Position numbers and translations under genes: made by a program. From positions 1 through 18,952 of the forward strand of contig CAKURW010000036.1 in assembly GCA_934675795.1 (NCBI GenBank): a stretch of 18,952 nt of DNA, in the 5' to 3' direction. The notes beneath the pieces were generated by a model, which saw nothing but the letters and a program-made list of their open reading frames with translations, was not told the DNA's origin and did not search any database. The DNA comes from an uncultured Collinsella sp. GTDB taxonomy: Bacteria > Actinomycetota > Coriobacteriia > Coriobacteriales > Coriobacteriaceae. Within the stretch, counting starts at the first letter, position 1; each line of letters starts with the position of its first letter. Positions 6,233-13,410 of this stretch are shown one piece after another.

Positions 6233-8545
6233 ATGGCTGGTAATCACTTTAAGGGCAGCGATAGCGGCCGTCCTGCAGTTCCGCCGCGTCCGAACGGGGC
6301 TGGTAAGGCCGGCACGCCGGGGGGCGCTGGACAGGGCGGTTCCGGTAAGCGCGTGTCCCCGGGCGAGACGGCGATGTTTACCGCTCTGTACGAGCAGTCT
6401 CAAAAGGCAAAAAAGACCGGCCGTGCAAGAGGGAATGTCTTTGCGGGTGGTGCAACCTCCACGTCGCAGCCGAGCGGGGCTCCTTCGGTACCCGCGAACA
6501 ACGCAGGTGCTGCCAACGCCGCGAATGCCGCCGGCAACGTTAATGCCGGCAAGGCCGCCAACAATACTCCCTCTGCCGGTGGCGCGGGGCTTACGGGTAA
6601 CCTTGGCACGATTTACACCGGCGCCTCCGAGACTGGCACGTTCGCCCGCCTGGATGATAGCGGTGCCGAGTTTGCGGGCTCGGGTTCCAAGGAAGATTAT
6701 TACGATTTTGGCTTGAACTACGGTGGCGACGCTTCGCCGAGTTCGACCTCTGACGGTCTGGTCCGTCATCGCCATCGCAAGGGCGAGCGCAAAAAGCGTC
6801 ACACCGGCGCCATTATTGCCGTTGTAGTCGCGGTGCTTCTCGTTGCGCTTGGCGCAAGCGGCTTTATGCTGCTTAACTCGGCAAAGACCGTAAAGAGCGA
6901 AGCGAAGGAGGCTGTCGAGATCGTCGGTGGCCTTAAGGACAAGGTCACGTCGGGCGATTTTTCGACGCTGCCTGACGACGCGAAGAAGATCGATGAGCTC
7001 TGTAACAGCATGAAGGCGGAGACCTCGAGCCCGCTGTGGGCGGCGGCTTCGTTTATCCCGGTGTATGGCAGCGATATCAATGCGGCCCGCACCATGATTG
7101 ACGCCCTGTCCGATGTCTCGAGCAATGCGCTGGTTCCCATGGCCGATAACCTTTCGCAGGCTACGCCCGGCAAGCTGTTCCAGGACGGCATGATTAACGT
7201 GTCCGCGCTGCAGGCGGTCGCCGATTCGCTTTCCAGCAGCTCGAAGGTGTTCAAGAGCGCCAACGAGAAGGTCCAGGGCATTGGCGATACTCATATTTCC
7301 CAGGTGACCGAGCTGGTCGATAAGGCCAAGGACGGCTTTGCCACCCTCAACGGCGCGGTTGACGCGGCGGAGAAGGTCGCCCCCGTCCTTCCCCAGATGC
7401 TCGGCGTCAACGGCCAGACGCGCAACTATCTCATGTACGCCATGAACAACGTTGAGATTCGTGCTTGCGGCGGCTTTGGCGGCTCGCAGGGTCTGATTTC
7501 GGTTACCGACGGCCAGATGTCGATCGGCGACTTTGTTCCCCGTATTGGACTGAGCGAGGATGAAGCGGTCGAGAGCGTCGACGAAGAGGATGAGGCGCTG
7601 TTTGGCAATCACAGCAACCTGTACAACTCGGGTAACACCTATTCGCCCGACTGGCCGCGCAACTCGCAGCGTGTCGCCGCTCTGTGGAAGTCCGAGTATG
7701 GCCAAGACGTTGATGGCGTCATCGGTATCGACCCGGTGTTCCTGCAGTATCTGCTGGGCCTTGTCGGCAATGTCTCGCTGCCCGACGGCACGGTTGTCGA
7801 CGGCACCAATGCGGCCAAAGTCCTCATGCACGACGTGTACTGGAACTATCCGGTCGAGGAGTCGGACGGCATCTTTGCAGCCGTTGCCAGCGCCGCCTTC
7901 GACAAGATTCTCGGCGGCATCGGTGATGTCGATGTTACGAAGCTCGTCAGCGCCGTTGAGCGTGGTGCCGAAGAGGGCCGCCTGATCGCGTGGATGAAAA
8001 ACGACGACGAGCAGAACGCTATCAAGGAAATGAACATCGACGCCTCGCTGCCCGATCCGGACGACCCGAGCGAGGATCCCGTTGCCGGTGTCTACTTTAA
8101 CAACCTGAGCTTCTCCAAGCTCGATTGGTACCTCAACGCCGATACGCAGATTGGCCAGGGCGTCAAGAATGGCGACGGCACGTGCTCCTATCGCACCACC
8201 GTCACCCTGACGAACATCATGACGCAGGAAGAGGCCGGCAAGCTGCCCGACTACGTTGCGGCGAGCGCACCCGATGCCGCGCGTGATGACGAGCGCCTGA
8301 ATGTCTCGCTGTTCGCCCCGACGGGTGGCAACATTTCGGACCTTACCGTCGAGGGCACCCAGTTTGGGCTTGGCGCTGCCACGTGGCATGGCATTCCCTT
8401 CTATTCGGGAACCGTTGACCTGCATGCGGGCGAGACGACGACGATCACCTATACGCTGACCACGTCGGCCGAGGCGGGGGATAAGCCGCTTACGCTGCGC
8501 CAGACCCCCACGTGCCAGGCGGCTCGCGACAGCGCGTCGGCGTAG
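6233..8545 (+). CDS. Membrane-anchored DUF4012-domain protein
   Basis: A 770-aa protein. Residues 1-175 are low-complexity (Gly, Ala, Asn, Pro, Ser) and likely disordered. A basic patch (RHRHRKGERKKRH, 178-190) and one transmembrane helix (about 191-214) follow, which places the large C-terminal part outside the cell. The DUF4012 signature is clear: NYLMYAMNNVEIRACGGFGG from residue 398, then VFLQYLLGLVGNVSLPDGT. The last ~100 residues look like a beta-sandwich (VSLFAPTGG to ITYTLTTSAEAG). DUF4012 proteins are widespread in actinobacteria, often near cell-surface polysaccharide genes, but no biochemical role is established. The ATG at 6233 is chosen for GAGGA at 6221-6225; a TTG in frame at 6206 has no such site. 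It lies upstream of glmM on the same strand, so an envelope role is plausible. Confidence 0.88.
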   Translation: MAGNHFKGSDSGRPAVPPRPNGAGKAGTPGGAGQGGSGKRVSPGETAMFTALYEQSQKAKKTGRARGNVFAGGATSTSQPSGAPSVPANNAGAANAANAAGNVNAGKAANNTPSAGGAGLTGNLGTIYTGASETGTFARLDDSGAEFAGSGSKEDYYDFGLNYGGDASPSSTSDGLVRHRHRKGERKKRHTGAIIAVVVAVLLVALGASGFMLLNSAKTVKSEAKEAVEIVGGLKDKVTSGDFSTLPDDAKKIDELCNSMKAETSSPLWAAASFIPVYGSDINAARTMIDALSDVSSNALVPMADNLSQATPGKLFQDGMINVSALQAVADSLSSSSKVFKSANEKVQGIGDTHISQVTELVDKAKDGFATLNGAVDAAEKVAPVLPQMLGVNGQTRNYLMYAMNNVEIRACGGFGGSQGLISVTDGQMSIGDFVPRIGLSEDEAVESVDEEDEALFGNHSNLYNSGNTYSPDWPRNSQRVAALWKSEYGQDVDGVIGIDPVFLQYLLGLVGNVSLPDGTVVDGTNAAKVLMHDVYWNYPVEESDGIFAAVASAAFDKILGGIGDVDVTKLVSAVERGAEEGRLIAWMKNDDEQNAIKEMNIDASLPDPDDPSEDPVAGVYFNNLSFSKLDWYLNADTQIGQGVKNGDGTCSYRTTVTLTNIMTQEEAGKLPDYVAASAPDAARDDERLNVSLFAPTGGNISDLTVEGTQFGLGAATWHGIPFYSGTVDLHAGETTTITYTLTTSAEAGDKPLTLRQTPTCQAARDSASA

Positions 8546-8582
8546 GGTTTTTCTGGTAGTCCAGATAATCGAGTACCATTTT

Positions 8583-8615
8583 GGGGCGGACAGATAATCT
8601 GTTCGCCCCATTTTT
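8583..8615 (+). terminator. Terminator-like hairpin directly upstream of glmM
   Basis: GGGGCGGACAGAT (8583-8595) pairs with ATCTGTTCGCCCC (8597-8609) with one G-U pair; the innermost pairs must open to form a loop. A and five T follow (8610-8615). The AAGGAG ribosome binding site of glmM starts 3 bases later, so no promoter fits between. Possible upstream promoter elements are TTCTGG (8551-8556), 17 bp, TACCAT (8574-8579), which would place the hairpin in the glmM leader. Confidence 0.7.
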
Positions 8616-8628
8616 ATAAGGAGAGCGC

Positions 8629-9960
8629 ATGAAGTACTTTGGCACCGACGGCTTTCGCGGTGAGGCCAACGTTGGGCTGACGGTGGAGCACGCCTATAAG
8701 ATCGGCCGTTTTGTGGGTTGGTATTACGGCGCCAATCGCAGTGCTAAGGCGCGCGTGATCGTGGGCAAGGACACGCGTCGTTCGAGCTATATGTTCGAGG
8801 CGGCGCTGGTGAGCGGCTTGGTCGCGAGCGGCGCGGACGCCTACATGCTGCACGTAATCCCGACGCCGGGCGTGGCGCATCAGACGGTCGAGGGCTGCTT
8901 CGACTGCGGCATCATGATCAGCGCGAGCCACAACCCGTTTTGCGATAACGGCATCAAGCTCGTCAACAGCGACGGCTTTAAGATGGACGAGGACGTGCTG
9001 GAGCTCATCGAGGACTACATCGATGGTAAGAGCGAGGTGCCGCTGGCCACGGGCAACCACATCGGCGCCACGGTGGACTACATGCAGGGCCGCAACCGCT
9101 ACATCGCCTCGCTCATTGCAAGCGCCAACTTTTCGTTGCAGGGTGTCAAGATCGGCCTGGACTGCGCCAACGGCTCGGCGTCCTCGGTCGCCAAGCCGGT
9201 GTTCGACGCGCTCGGCGCCGATGTGCGTGTAATTAACGCCGCGCCCGATGGTTTCAACATCAACGTCGACTGTGGATCGACGCACATGGAGCGTCTGCAG
9301 CGCCACGTGGTGGAGCAGGGCCTAGACGTGGGCTTTGCCTACGACGGCGATGCCGACCGATGCCTGGCCGTGGACGAGCGCGGCCGCGTGGTTGACGGCG
9401 ACCAGATCCTGTACGTGTGCGGCGTGTACCTGAACAAGCACGGCCGCCTTTCGGGCGGTACCGTGGTGCCGACCATCGCCAGCAACTTTGGTCTGATCAA
9501 GTCGCTTGAGCTTGCCGGCCTGAGTGCCGTGACCAGCGGCGTGGGCGATCGCCACGTGTACGCCAAGATGCGCGAGGGCGGCTACAGCCTGGGCGGCGAG
9601 CAGACGGGCCATACGATCTTTGGCGATATCGAGCGCACGGGCGACGGCATTATGACCTCGCTGCGCGTGATGGAAGTGATTCGTGCCGAGCGCGAGACGC
9701 TTTCGCAGCTCACGGCGCCGTGCAAGCTGCTGCCGCAGGCGCAGGTGGCCGTGCGCGTGGCCGATAAGGATGCCGCGCTGGATAGCATGGGCGTGCAGAA
9801 CGCCATCGCCGAGGCCGAGGCATCGCTGGCGGGCGAGGGCCGCGTGCTCGTGCGCAAGAGCGGAACCGAGTCGGTTATCCGCGTGCTGGCCGAAGCCCCC
9901 GACCAAGCCGCCGCCGACGCCGCCATGAAGCGCATCGCCAACGCGCTCGAGGCTTTATAG
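8629..9960 (+). CDS. glmM: Phosphoglucosamine mutase GlmM
   Basis: Converts glucosamine-6-phosphate to glucosamine-1-phosphate, the step before GlmU on the way to UDP-GlcNAc for peptidoglycan; cytoplasmic. The 443-aa length is normal for GlmM. Hallmarks of the alpha-D-phosphohexomutase family are all present. They are the N-terminal FGTDGFRG (4-11), the phosphoserine loop SASHNP with catalytic Ser100, the Mg-binding DGDADR with Asp239, Asp241 and Asp243, the sugar-binding GGEQTGH, and the C-terminal phosphate-binding RKSGTESVIRV. The FGTDGFRG start and the overall match favour GlmM over ManB/Pgm-type mutases. The ATG at 8629 has AAGGAG 5 bases upstream, directly after the hairpin at 8583-8615. 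The next gene converges on it. Confidence 0.95.
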   Translation: MKYFGTDGFRGEANVGLTVEHAYKIGRFVGWYYGANRSAKARVIVGKDTRRSSYMFEAALVSGLVASGADAYMLHVIPTPGVAHQTVEGCFDCGIMISASHNPFCDNGIKLVNSDGFKMDEDVLELIEDYIDGKSEVPLATGNHIGATVDYMQGRNRYIASLIASANFSLQGVKIGLDCANGSASSVAKPVFDALGADVRVINAAPDGFNINVDCGSTHMERLQRHVVEQGLDVGFAYDGDADRCLAVDERGRVVDGDQILYVCGVYLNKHGRLSGGTVVPTIASNFGLIKSLELAGLSAVTSGVGDRHVYAKMREGGYSLGGEQTGHTIFGDIERTGDGIMTSLRVMEVIRAERETLSQLTAPCKLLPQAQVAVRVADKDAALDSMGVQNAIAEAEASLAGEGRVLVRKSGTESVIRVLAEAPDQAAADAAMKRIANALEAL

Positions 9961-9987
9961 TTACGCGGTTTTACCAAACCGCGTAAC
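9960..9987. repeat. Perfect 12-bp hairpin at the glmM stop
   Basis: GTTACGCGGTTT (9960-9971) and AAACCGCGTAAC (9976-9987) pair perfectly around a 4-base loop; the first base is the last base of the glmM stop codon. There is no T-tract, so it may be a transcript-end stabilising hairpin or part of a tandem terminator with the next hairpin. Confidence 0.6.
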
Positions 9988-10031
9988 GGCTCGACGGTGC
10001 CAAAACATTGACGTTAACGGACTAGGTGGAG

Positions 10032-10071
10032 AAAGGGGGCGCCGCGGATTGGTTCTGCGGCGCCCCCCTTT
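10032..10071. terminator. Bidirectional terminator between glmM and the M32 peptidase gene
   Basis: AAAGGGGGCGCCGC (10032-10045) pairs with GCGGCGCCCCCCTTT (10057-10071), with one bulged C. The stem is very GC-rich with A-tract and T-tract flanks on both strands. Its place between two convergent genes fits a shared terminator, although the T-runs are only three bases. Confidence 0.65.
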
Positions 10072-10093
10072 GCGTTGGCGTGTCGGTTATGTC

Positions 10094-11668
10094 CTACAGC
10101 TCGTAGAGCGTGGTGAACTTGTCCTGCAGGTAGCTGCAGTAGTAGCGGGCGTCGAACGTCATGCCGCAGGCGCCCTTGATGAGCTCCGGAGCGTCCTTGG
10201 CGCGGCCCCACTGCCAAATGTGCTCGCCCAGCCACGCGCGGACGGGTGCCAGGTCGCCGCTCGCGCAGGCGCCGGTAAGGTCGACGCCGTCGCGGCACAT
10301 GGCTGGCACAAACATGGCGTCGTAGGCACTGCCCAGCGCATAGGTGGGGAAGTAACCAAACGAGCCGCCGCTCCAGTGCGTATCCTGCAGGCAGCCGCGC
10401 GTGTCGTCGGGAACCGGAATGCCCAGGTACTCGTCCATAAAGCGGTTCCAAAGCGCGGGGATATCCTTGGCTGTGGCCTCGCCGGCAAACAGCATGCGCT
10501 CGATCTCGTAGCGCACCATAACGTGCAGCGGATAGGTGAGCTCGTCGGCCTCGGTGCGGATCAACGACGGCTGCGCGATGTTCACGGCGCGGTAGAGCGT
10601 GTCCTCGTCGACGTCGCCGTAGACCTCGGGCGCGTGGCGGCGCAGCACCTCGAGCAACGGTCCCATAAAGGCGCGGCTGCGACCCACGGTGTTCTCGAAA
10701 AAGCGGCTCTGGCTCTCGTGGATGCCCATGGAGGTGCCGCCCTCAAGACAGGTGCGCGCATAGGCGGGATTGACGCCCAGCTCGTACATGGCATGTCCCG
10801 CCTCGTGGATGATGCTGTAGACGTTGGAGATGCAATCGTTCTCGTAGATGTGTGTCGCGATGCGCGCGTCACCCACGGCAAAGCCCTCGCTAAACGGGTG
10901 CTCGGTAAAGGCAAGCGTGGTGTCGTCCAGGTTCAGGCCGACGAGCTTCATCAGGTCGAAGCTCATGGCGCGCTGGGCGGCCTCGGGCACGCGGGCGTGC
11001 AAAAAGTCGGCATCGGGCTGCTGGCCGCGCTCGCCGATGGCGTGCACGAGCGGCACGACCGTGGCCTTGACCTCGTCGCAAAACGCGTCGAAGCTCTTGG
11101 TGGAAAGGCCGCGCTCGTACTGGTCGAGCCAAACATCGTAGGGATCGCGCTTGGGGTCCATGAGCTCTGCCTGATGCTTAAGCTGGGCGACGATTCTATC
11201 CACATAGGGCTCAAAGCTTGCCCAGTCATTGGCCGTCTTGGCCTTGTGCCACACGGCATCGGCCTCGCAGGTGAGCCTGGTCCAGGCCTCGGCCTCCTCG
11301 GTGGGGATGGCGCCGGCCTCGCGCTGGTCGCGGCCGAGCACGCGGATCTCGTCGAGCAGCTGCGGGTCGTCGATCTTTCCGCCCACAACCGTCTCGTGCG
11401 CCAGCGAACGCACGAGCTCAACGGACTTCTCGCTGGTCAGGAGCTTATGATGCTCGCCGGCGAGCGTACCCATGGCGTCTGCGCGGGCAGCGGCGCCGTT
11501 GGCGGGGGCGATGGTCGCGCCGTCAAACTCGGCAATCTTGAGCAGGTACTCGCGGGTCCACAGCTTGCCCTCGAGCTTGCGGAATTTCTTGACGGCTTTC
11601 TCGGCCTTGATGCCCTTGGCGGCTTTTGCCACGGCGGCTTTGGCCTTCTTATCGAGCTTCTTTCCCAT
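10094..11668 (-). CDS. M32-family metallocarboxypeptidase (Taq carboxypeptidase type)
   Basis: Removes C-terminal amino acids from peptides; cytoplasmic, zinc-dependent. The 524-aa length fits family M32 (about 500). The signature motifs are all present: DARIATHIYEND (267-278), the zinc site HEAGH with His288, Glu289 and His292, and HESQSRFFEN with Glu318, which lies 30 residues after the first His as in the Pyrococcus enzyme. HWSGGSFGYFPTYALG follows near the C-terminus. The first ~30 residues are Lys/Ala-rich (KKLDKKAKAAVAKAAKG) and extend beyond the usual family start; they may be a flexible tail. The ATG at 11668 has AAGGA 8 bases upstream. The gene is divergent from the pheS leader with 118 bp between, and ends facing glmM. 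Confidence 0.93.
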   Translation of the reverse strand: MGKKLDKKAKAAVAKAAKGIKAEKAVKKFRKLEGKLWTREYLLKIAEFDGATIAPANGAAARADAMGTLAGEHHKLLTSEKSVELVRSLAHETVVGGKIDDPQLLDEIRVLGRDQREAGAIPTEEAEAWTRLTCEADAVWHKAKTANDWASFEPYVDRIVAQLKHQAELMDPKRDPYDVWLDQYERGLSTKSFDAFCDEVKATVVPLVHAIGERGQQPDADFLHARVPEAAQRAMSFDLMKLVGLNLDDTTLAFTEHPFSEGFAVGDARIATHIYENDCISNVYSIIHEAGHAMYELGVNPAYARTCLEGGTSMGIHESQSRFFENTVGRSRAFMGPLLEVLRRHAPEVYGDVDEDTLYRAVNIAQPSLIRTEADELTYPLHVMVRYEIERMLFAGEATAKDIPALWNRFMDEYLGIPVPDDTRGCLQDTHWSGGSFGYFPTYALGSAYDAMFVPAMCRDGVDLTGACASGDLAPVRAWLGEHIWQWGRAKDAPELIKGACGMTFDARYYCSYLQDKFTTLYEL

Positions 11669-11786
11669 ACCATATCCTTAATCTCGCAGGCCGCCCGTCC
11701 AAGGTGGACGCGCAGCCAGTTTGCACAGCTACCTGCTTTGTACCCAGCGCGAACAAAACGGAACGCGGCGATGCACGCGCAGAATG

Positions 11787-11795
11787 TGTTATCCT
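11787..11795 (+). promoter_or_regulatory. Extended -10 promoter of pheS
   Basis: TGTTATCCT matches the extended -10 form TGnTATAAT with two changes. The expected start is near 11802, a few bases before the T-box stem I. No good -35 is seen at the usual distance (GGCGAT), which extended -10 promoters tolerate. Confidence 0.5.
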
Positions 11796-11805
11796 ATAGC
11801 CCAAT

Positions 11806-12088
11806 GCGTTGACGGAGAGGGTTTTGCCCGCCGCGTCGCCGGCAAGAGAGGGAAGGTCATGGGCTGCAAGCCTTCCTGCGGTGGCAAGGGCCAAGCGTTC
11901 ACTCCCGAGCAGCGACCTCAACGGGCGCGCGGCCAGCGGCGGCGAAGCCCCAGTAGGGAAGCCGTGAGCCTCGCGACAAGGGGCGCAGAGTGGGCACGGC
12001 GGGCCAGACATCCGCCGGGTCAAACAAGGTGGTACCGCGGAATTCAACCGTCCTTGGGCAATGCACATGCCCGAGGGCGGTTTTTTTT
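11806..12088 (+). promoter_or_regulatory. T-box leader (tRNA-Phe-sensing riboswitch) of pheST
   Basis: Binds uncharged tRNA-Phe and then lets transcription run on into pheS. Stem I is closed by CGTTGA (11807-11812) with TCAACG (11918-11923). The GA-rich motif GGAGAGGG follows the 5' side of the stem. The specifier is TTC at 11898-11900 followed by A, a Phe codon in the expected 3' side of stem I. A hairpin CGGCGG/CCGCCG precedes the conserved T-box AAGGTGGTACCGCGG (12026-12040), whose TGGT pairs with the tRNA ACCA end. The terminator follows. The specifier agrees with the downstream gene, which strongly supports the call. The internal folding between 11924 and 12000 (stem II region) was not resolved. 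Confidence 0.92.
12047..12088 (+). terminator. T-box terminator
   Basis: ACCGTCCTTGGGCA (12047-12060) pairs with TGCCCGAGGGCGGT (12068-12081) through 14 bp with two G-U pairs and a 7-base loop, followed by eight T. The antiterminator formed with the T-box sequence would use the 5' arm, so the two structures are mutually exclusive. Confidence 0.92.
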
Positions 12089-12173
12089 GTTACCGAACCG
12101 GGCCGCACATCCGCAGCGTCGCATGGCTTCAGCCGCCGCGACAAGTGGATGCGCGAGAGACGAAAGGGAAGAC

Positions 12174-13250
12174 ATGAGTCTGATTGATGATCTGGTCAAA
12201 CTCGAGGAAGAGGCCAAGGAGCTCATCGCCGGCGCCGACGACGCCGCCAAGCTCGAGGCCGCACGCATTGAGCTGCTCGGCCGCAAGGGTCGCATCACCG
12301 GCCTGATGCGCATGATGGGCAAGCTCGCCCCCGAGGATCGCCCCGTCATGGGCAAGCGCGCCAACGAGATGCGTCAGCTGATCGAGGGCATGCTCGACGA
12401 GCGCACGACCGAGATGAAGGCCGCCGCCCTCAAGCACGCGCTCGAGCACGAGGCCGTCGATATCACGCTGCCGGGCATCCGTCCGCAGATCGGTCACCAG
12501 CACCTGATTAAGCAGATCATCGAGGAGGCCGAGGACATCTTCTGCGGCATCGGCTACACCGTCGAGTCCGGCCCCATGGTCGACACCTCCTACTACAACT
12601 TCACCGCGCTCAACGCGCCCATGGATCATCCGAGCCGCTCGGCCCGCGACACCTTCTATGTGGTCGACAACAACCCCGGCAGCGTCGCTCACCCCGAGGC
12701 ACACGCCCACGGCGAGTCCGACGTGCTGCTGCGCACCCAGACCTCGGGCGTGCAGATTCACACCATGGAGGCGCAGGAGCCGCCCATCTACATGATCTGC
12801 CCGGGTACCGTCTACCGTCCCGACACGGCCGACGCCTGCCACCTGCCGCAGTTCAACCAGATCGAGGGCCTGGTCGTCGACGAGGGCATCACCTTTGGCG
12901 ACCTTAAGGGCACGCTCGACTACTTTGTTAAGTGCATGTTTGGCGAGGACCGCAAGACGCGTTACCGTCCGCACTTCTTCCCCTTCACCGAGCCCAGCTG
13001 CGAGGTGGACGTGAGCTGCCACGTGTGCGGCGGCAAGGGCTGCAACTTCTGCAAGCACAGCGGCTGGATCGAGATCCTGGGCTGCGGCATGGTCGACCCC
13101 AACGTCCTTATCAACTGCGGCATCGACCCCGAGAAGTACACCGGCTTCGCCTTTGGCATTGGCGCCGAGCGCGTCGCGGCCCTGCGCTACGACCTGCCCG
13201 ACCTCAGAACGCTCATGACAGGCGATATGCGCTTCTTAAATCAGTTCTAG
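12174..13250 (+). CDS. pheS: Phenylalanyl-tRNA synthetase alpha subunit PheS
   Basis: Catalytic subunit of the (alpha-beta)2 enzyme that charges tRNA-Phe; cytoplasmic. The protein is 358 aa, normal for PheS. Residues 1-90 form the N-terminal coiled coil that contacts tRNA. The class II core shows motif 2 (GTVYRPDTADACHLPQFNQ, 211-229) and motif 3 (GFAFGIGAERVAALRYDLPD, 324-343). The GFAFG segment keeps the Ala that sets the size of the Phe pocket. Cys282, Cys285, Cys290 and Cys293 form a CxxC-x4-CxxC cluster (SCHVCGGKGCNFCKHSGW) found in many bacterial PheS proteins. The start at 12174 has AAAGGGAAG just upstream; the frame stays open through the T-box but that part is not coding. Expression is controlled by the T-box. 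Confidence 0.97.
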   Translation: MSLIDDLVKLEEEAKELIAGADDAAKLEAARIELLGRKGRITGLMRMMGKLAPEDRPVMGKRANEMRQLIEGMLDERTTEMKAAALKHALEHEAVDITLPGIRPQIGHQHLIKQIIEEAEDIFCGIGYTVESGPMVDTSYYNFTALNAPMDHPSRSARDTFYVVDNNPGSVAHPEAHAHGESDVLLRTQTSGVQIHTMEAQEPPIYMICPGTVYRPDTADACHLPQFNQIEGLVVDEGITFGDLKGTLDYFVKCMFGEDRKTRYRPHFFPFTEPSCEVDVSCHVCGGKGCNFCKHSGWIEILGCGMVDPNVLINCGIDPEKYTGFAFGIGAERVAALRYDLPDLRTLMTGDMRFLNQF

Positions 13251-13260
13251 GCCCGGCGGC

Positions 13261-13353
13261 TTTCCCAAGCACCGCACCTTGCCTTTCAATCGTCGGTTGC
13301 GTACCTAAGTACGCGGCCCTCCTCTTTCAAGGCAATCTGCGGCACTTGGAAAA
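13261..13353. repeat. Nested inverted repeat (REP-like) between pheS and pheT
   Basis: The outer arms TTTCCCAAGCACCGCA (13261-13276) and TGCGGCACTTGGAAA match as an inverted repeat with three mismatches. Inside, TTGCCTT (13279-13285) and AAGGCAA (13329-13335) match perfectly. In the centre GGTTGCGTAC (13295-13304) pairs with GTACGCGGCC (13309-13318) around CTAA, with two G-U pairs. Three arm pairs in register over 93 bp look like a mobile or dispersed hairpin element rather than a simple terminator; no T-tract follows. Confidence 0.6.
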
Positions 13354-13410
13354 CCCGTCTCCGTTGCAGTTTTTGGCTCAAAGCCGCATTTATGAAAGGA
13401 GACCAGTTAG

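Noticed and set aside
6203..8611. An open frame of about 800 codons on the minus strand, opposite the DUF4012 gene
   Set aside because: It is antisense to a gene with a clear domain and ribosome binding site, has Arg/Ala/Gly/His-rich composition with no recognisable motif, and is what high-GC codon bias produces on the opposite strand.
10049..11812. A long plus-strand open frame opposite the M32 peptidase gene
   Set aside because: It is antisense to a gene with all M32 motifs, and its composition is typical of a shadow frame.
11721..12173. In-frame upstream extension of pheS
   Set aside because: This stretch is the T-box leader with its promoter, specifier and terminator; PheS homologues start at the chosen ATG, which has its own ribosome binding site.
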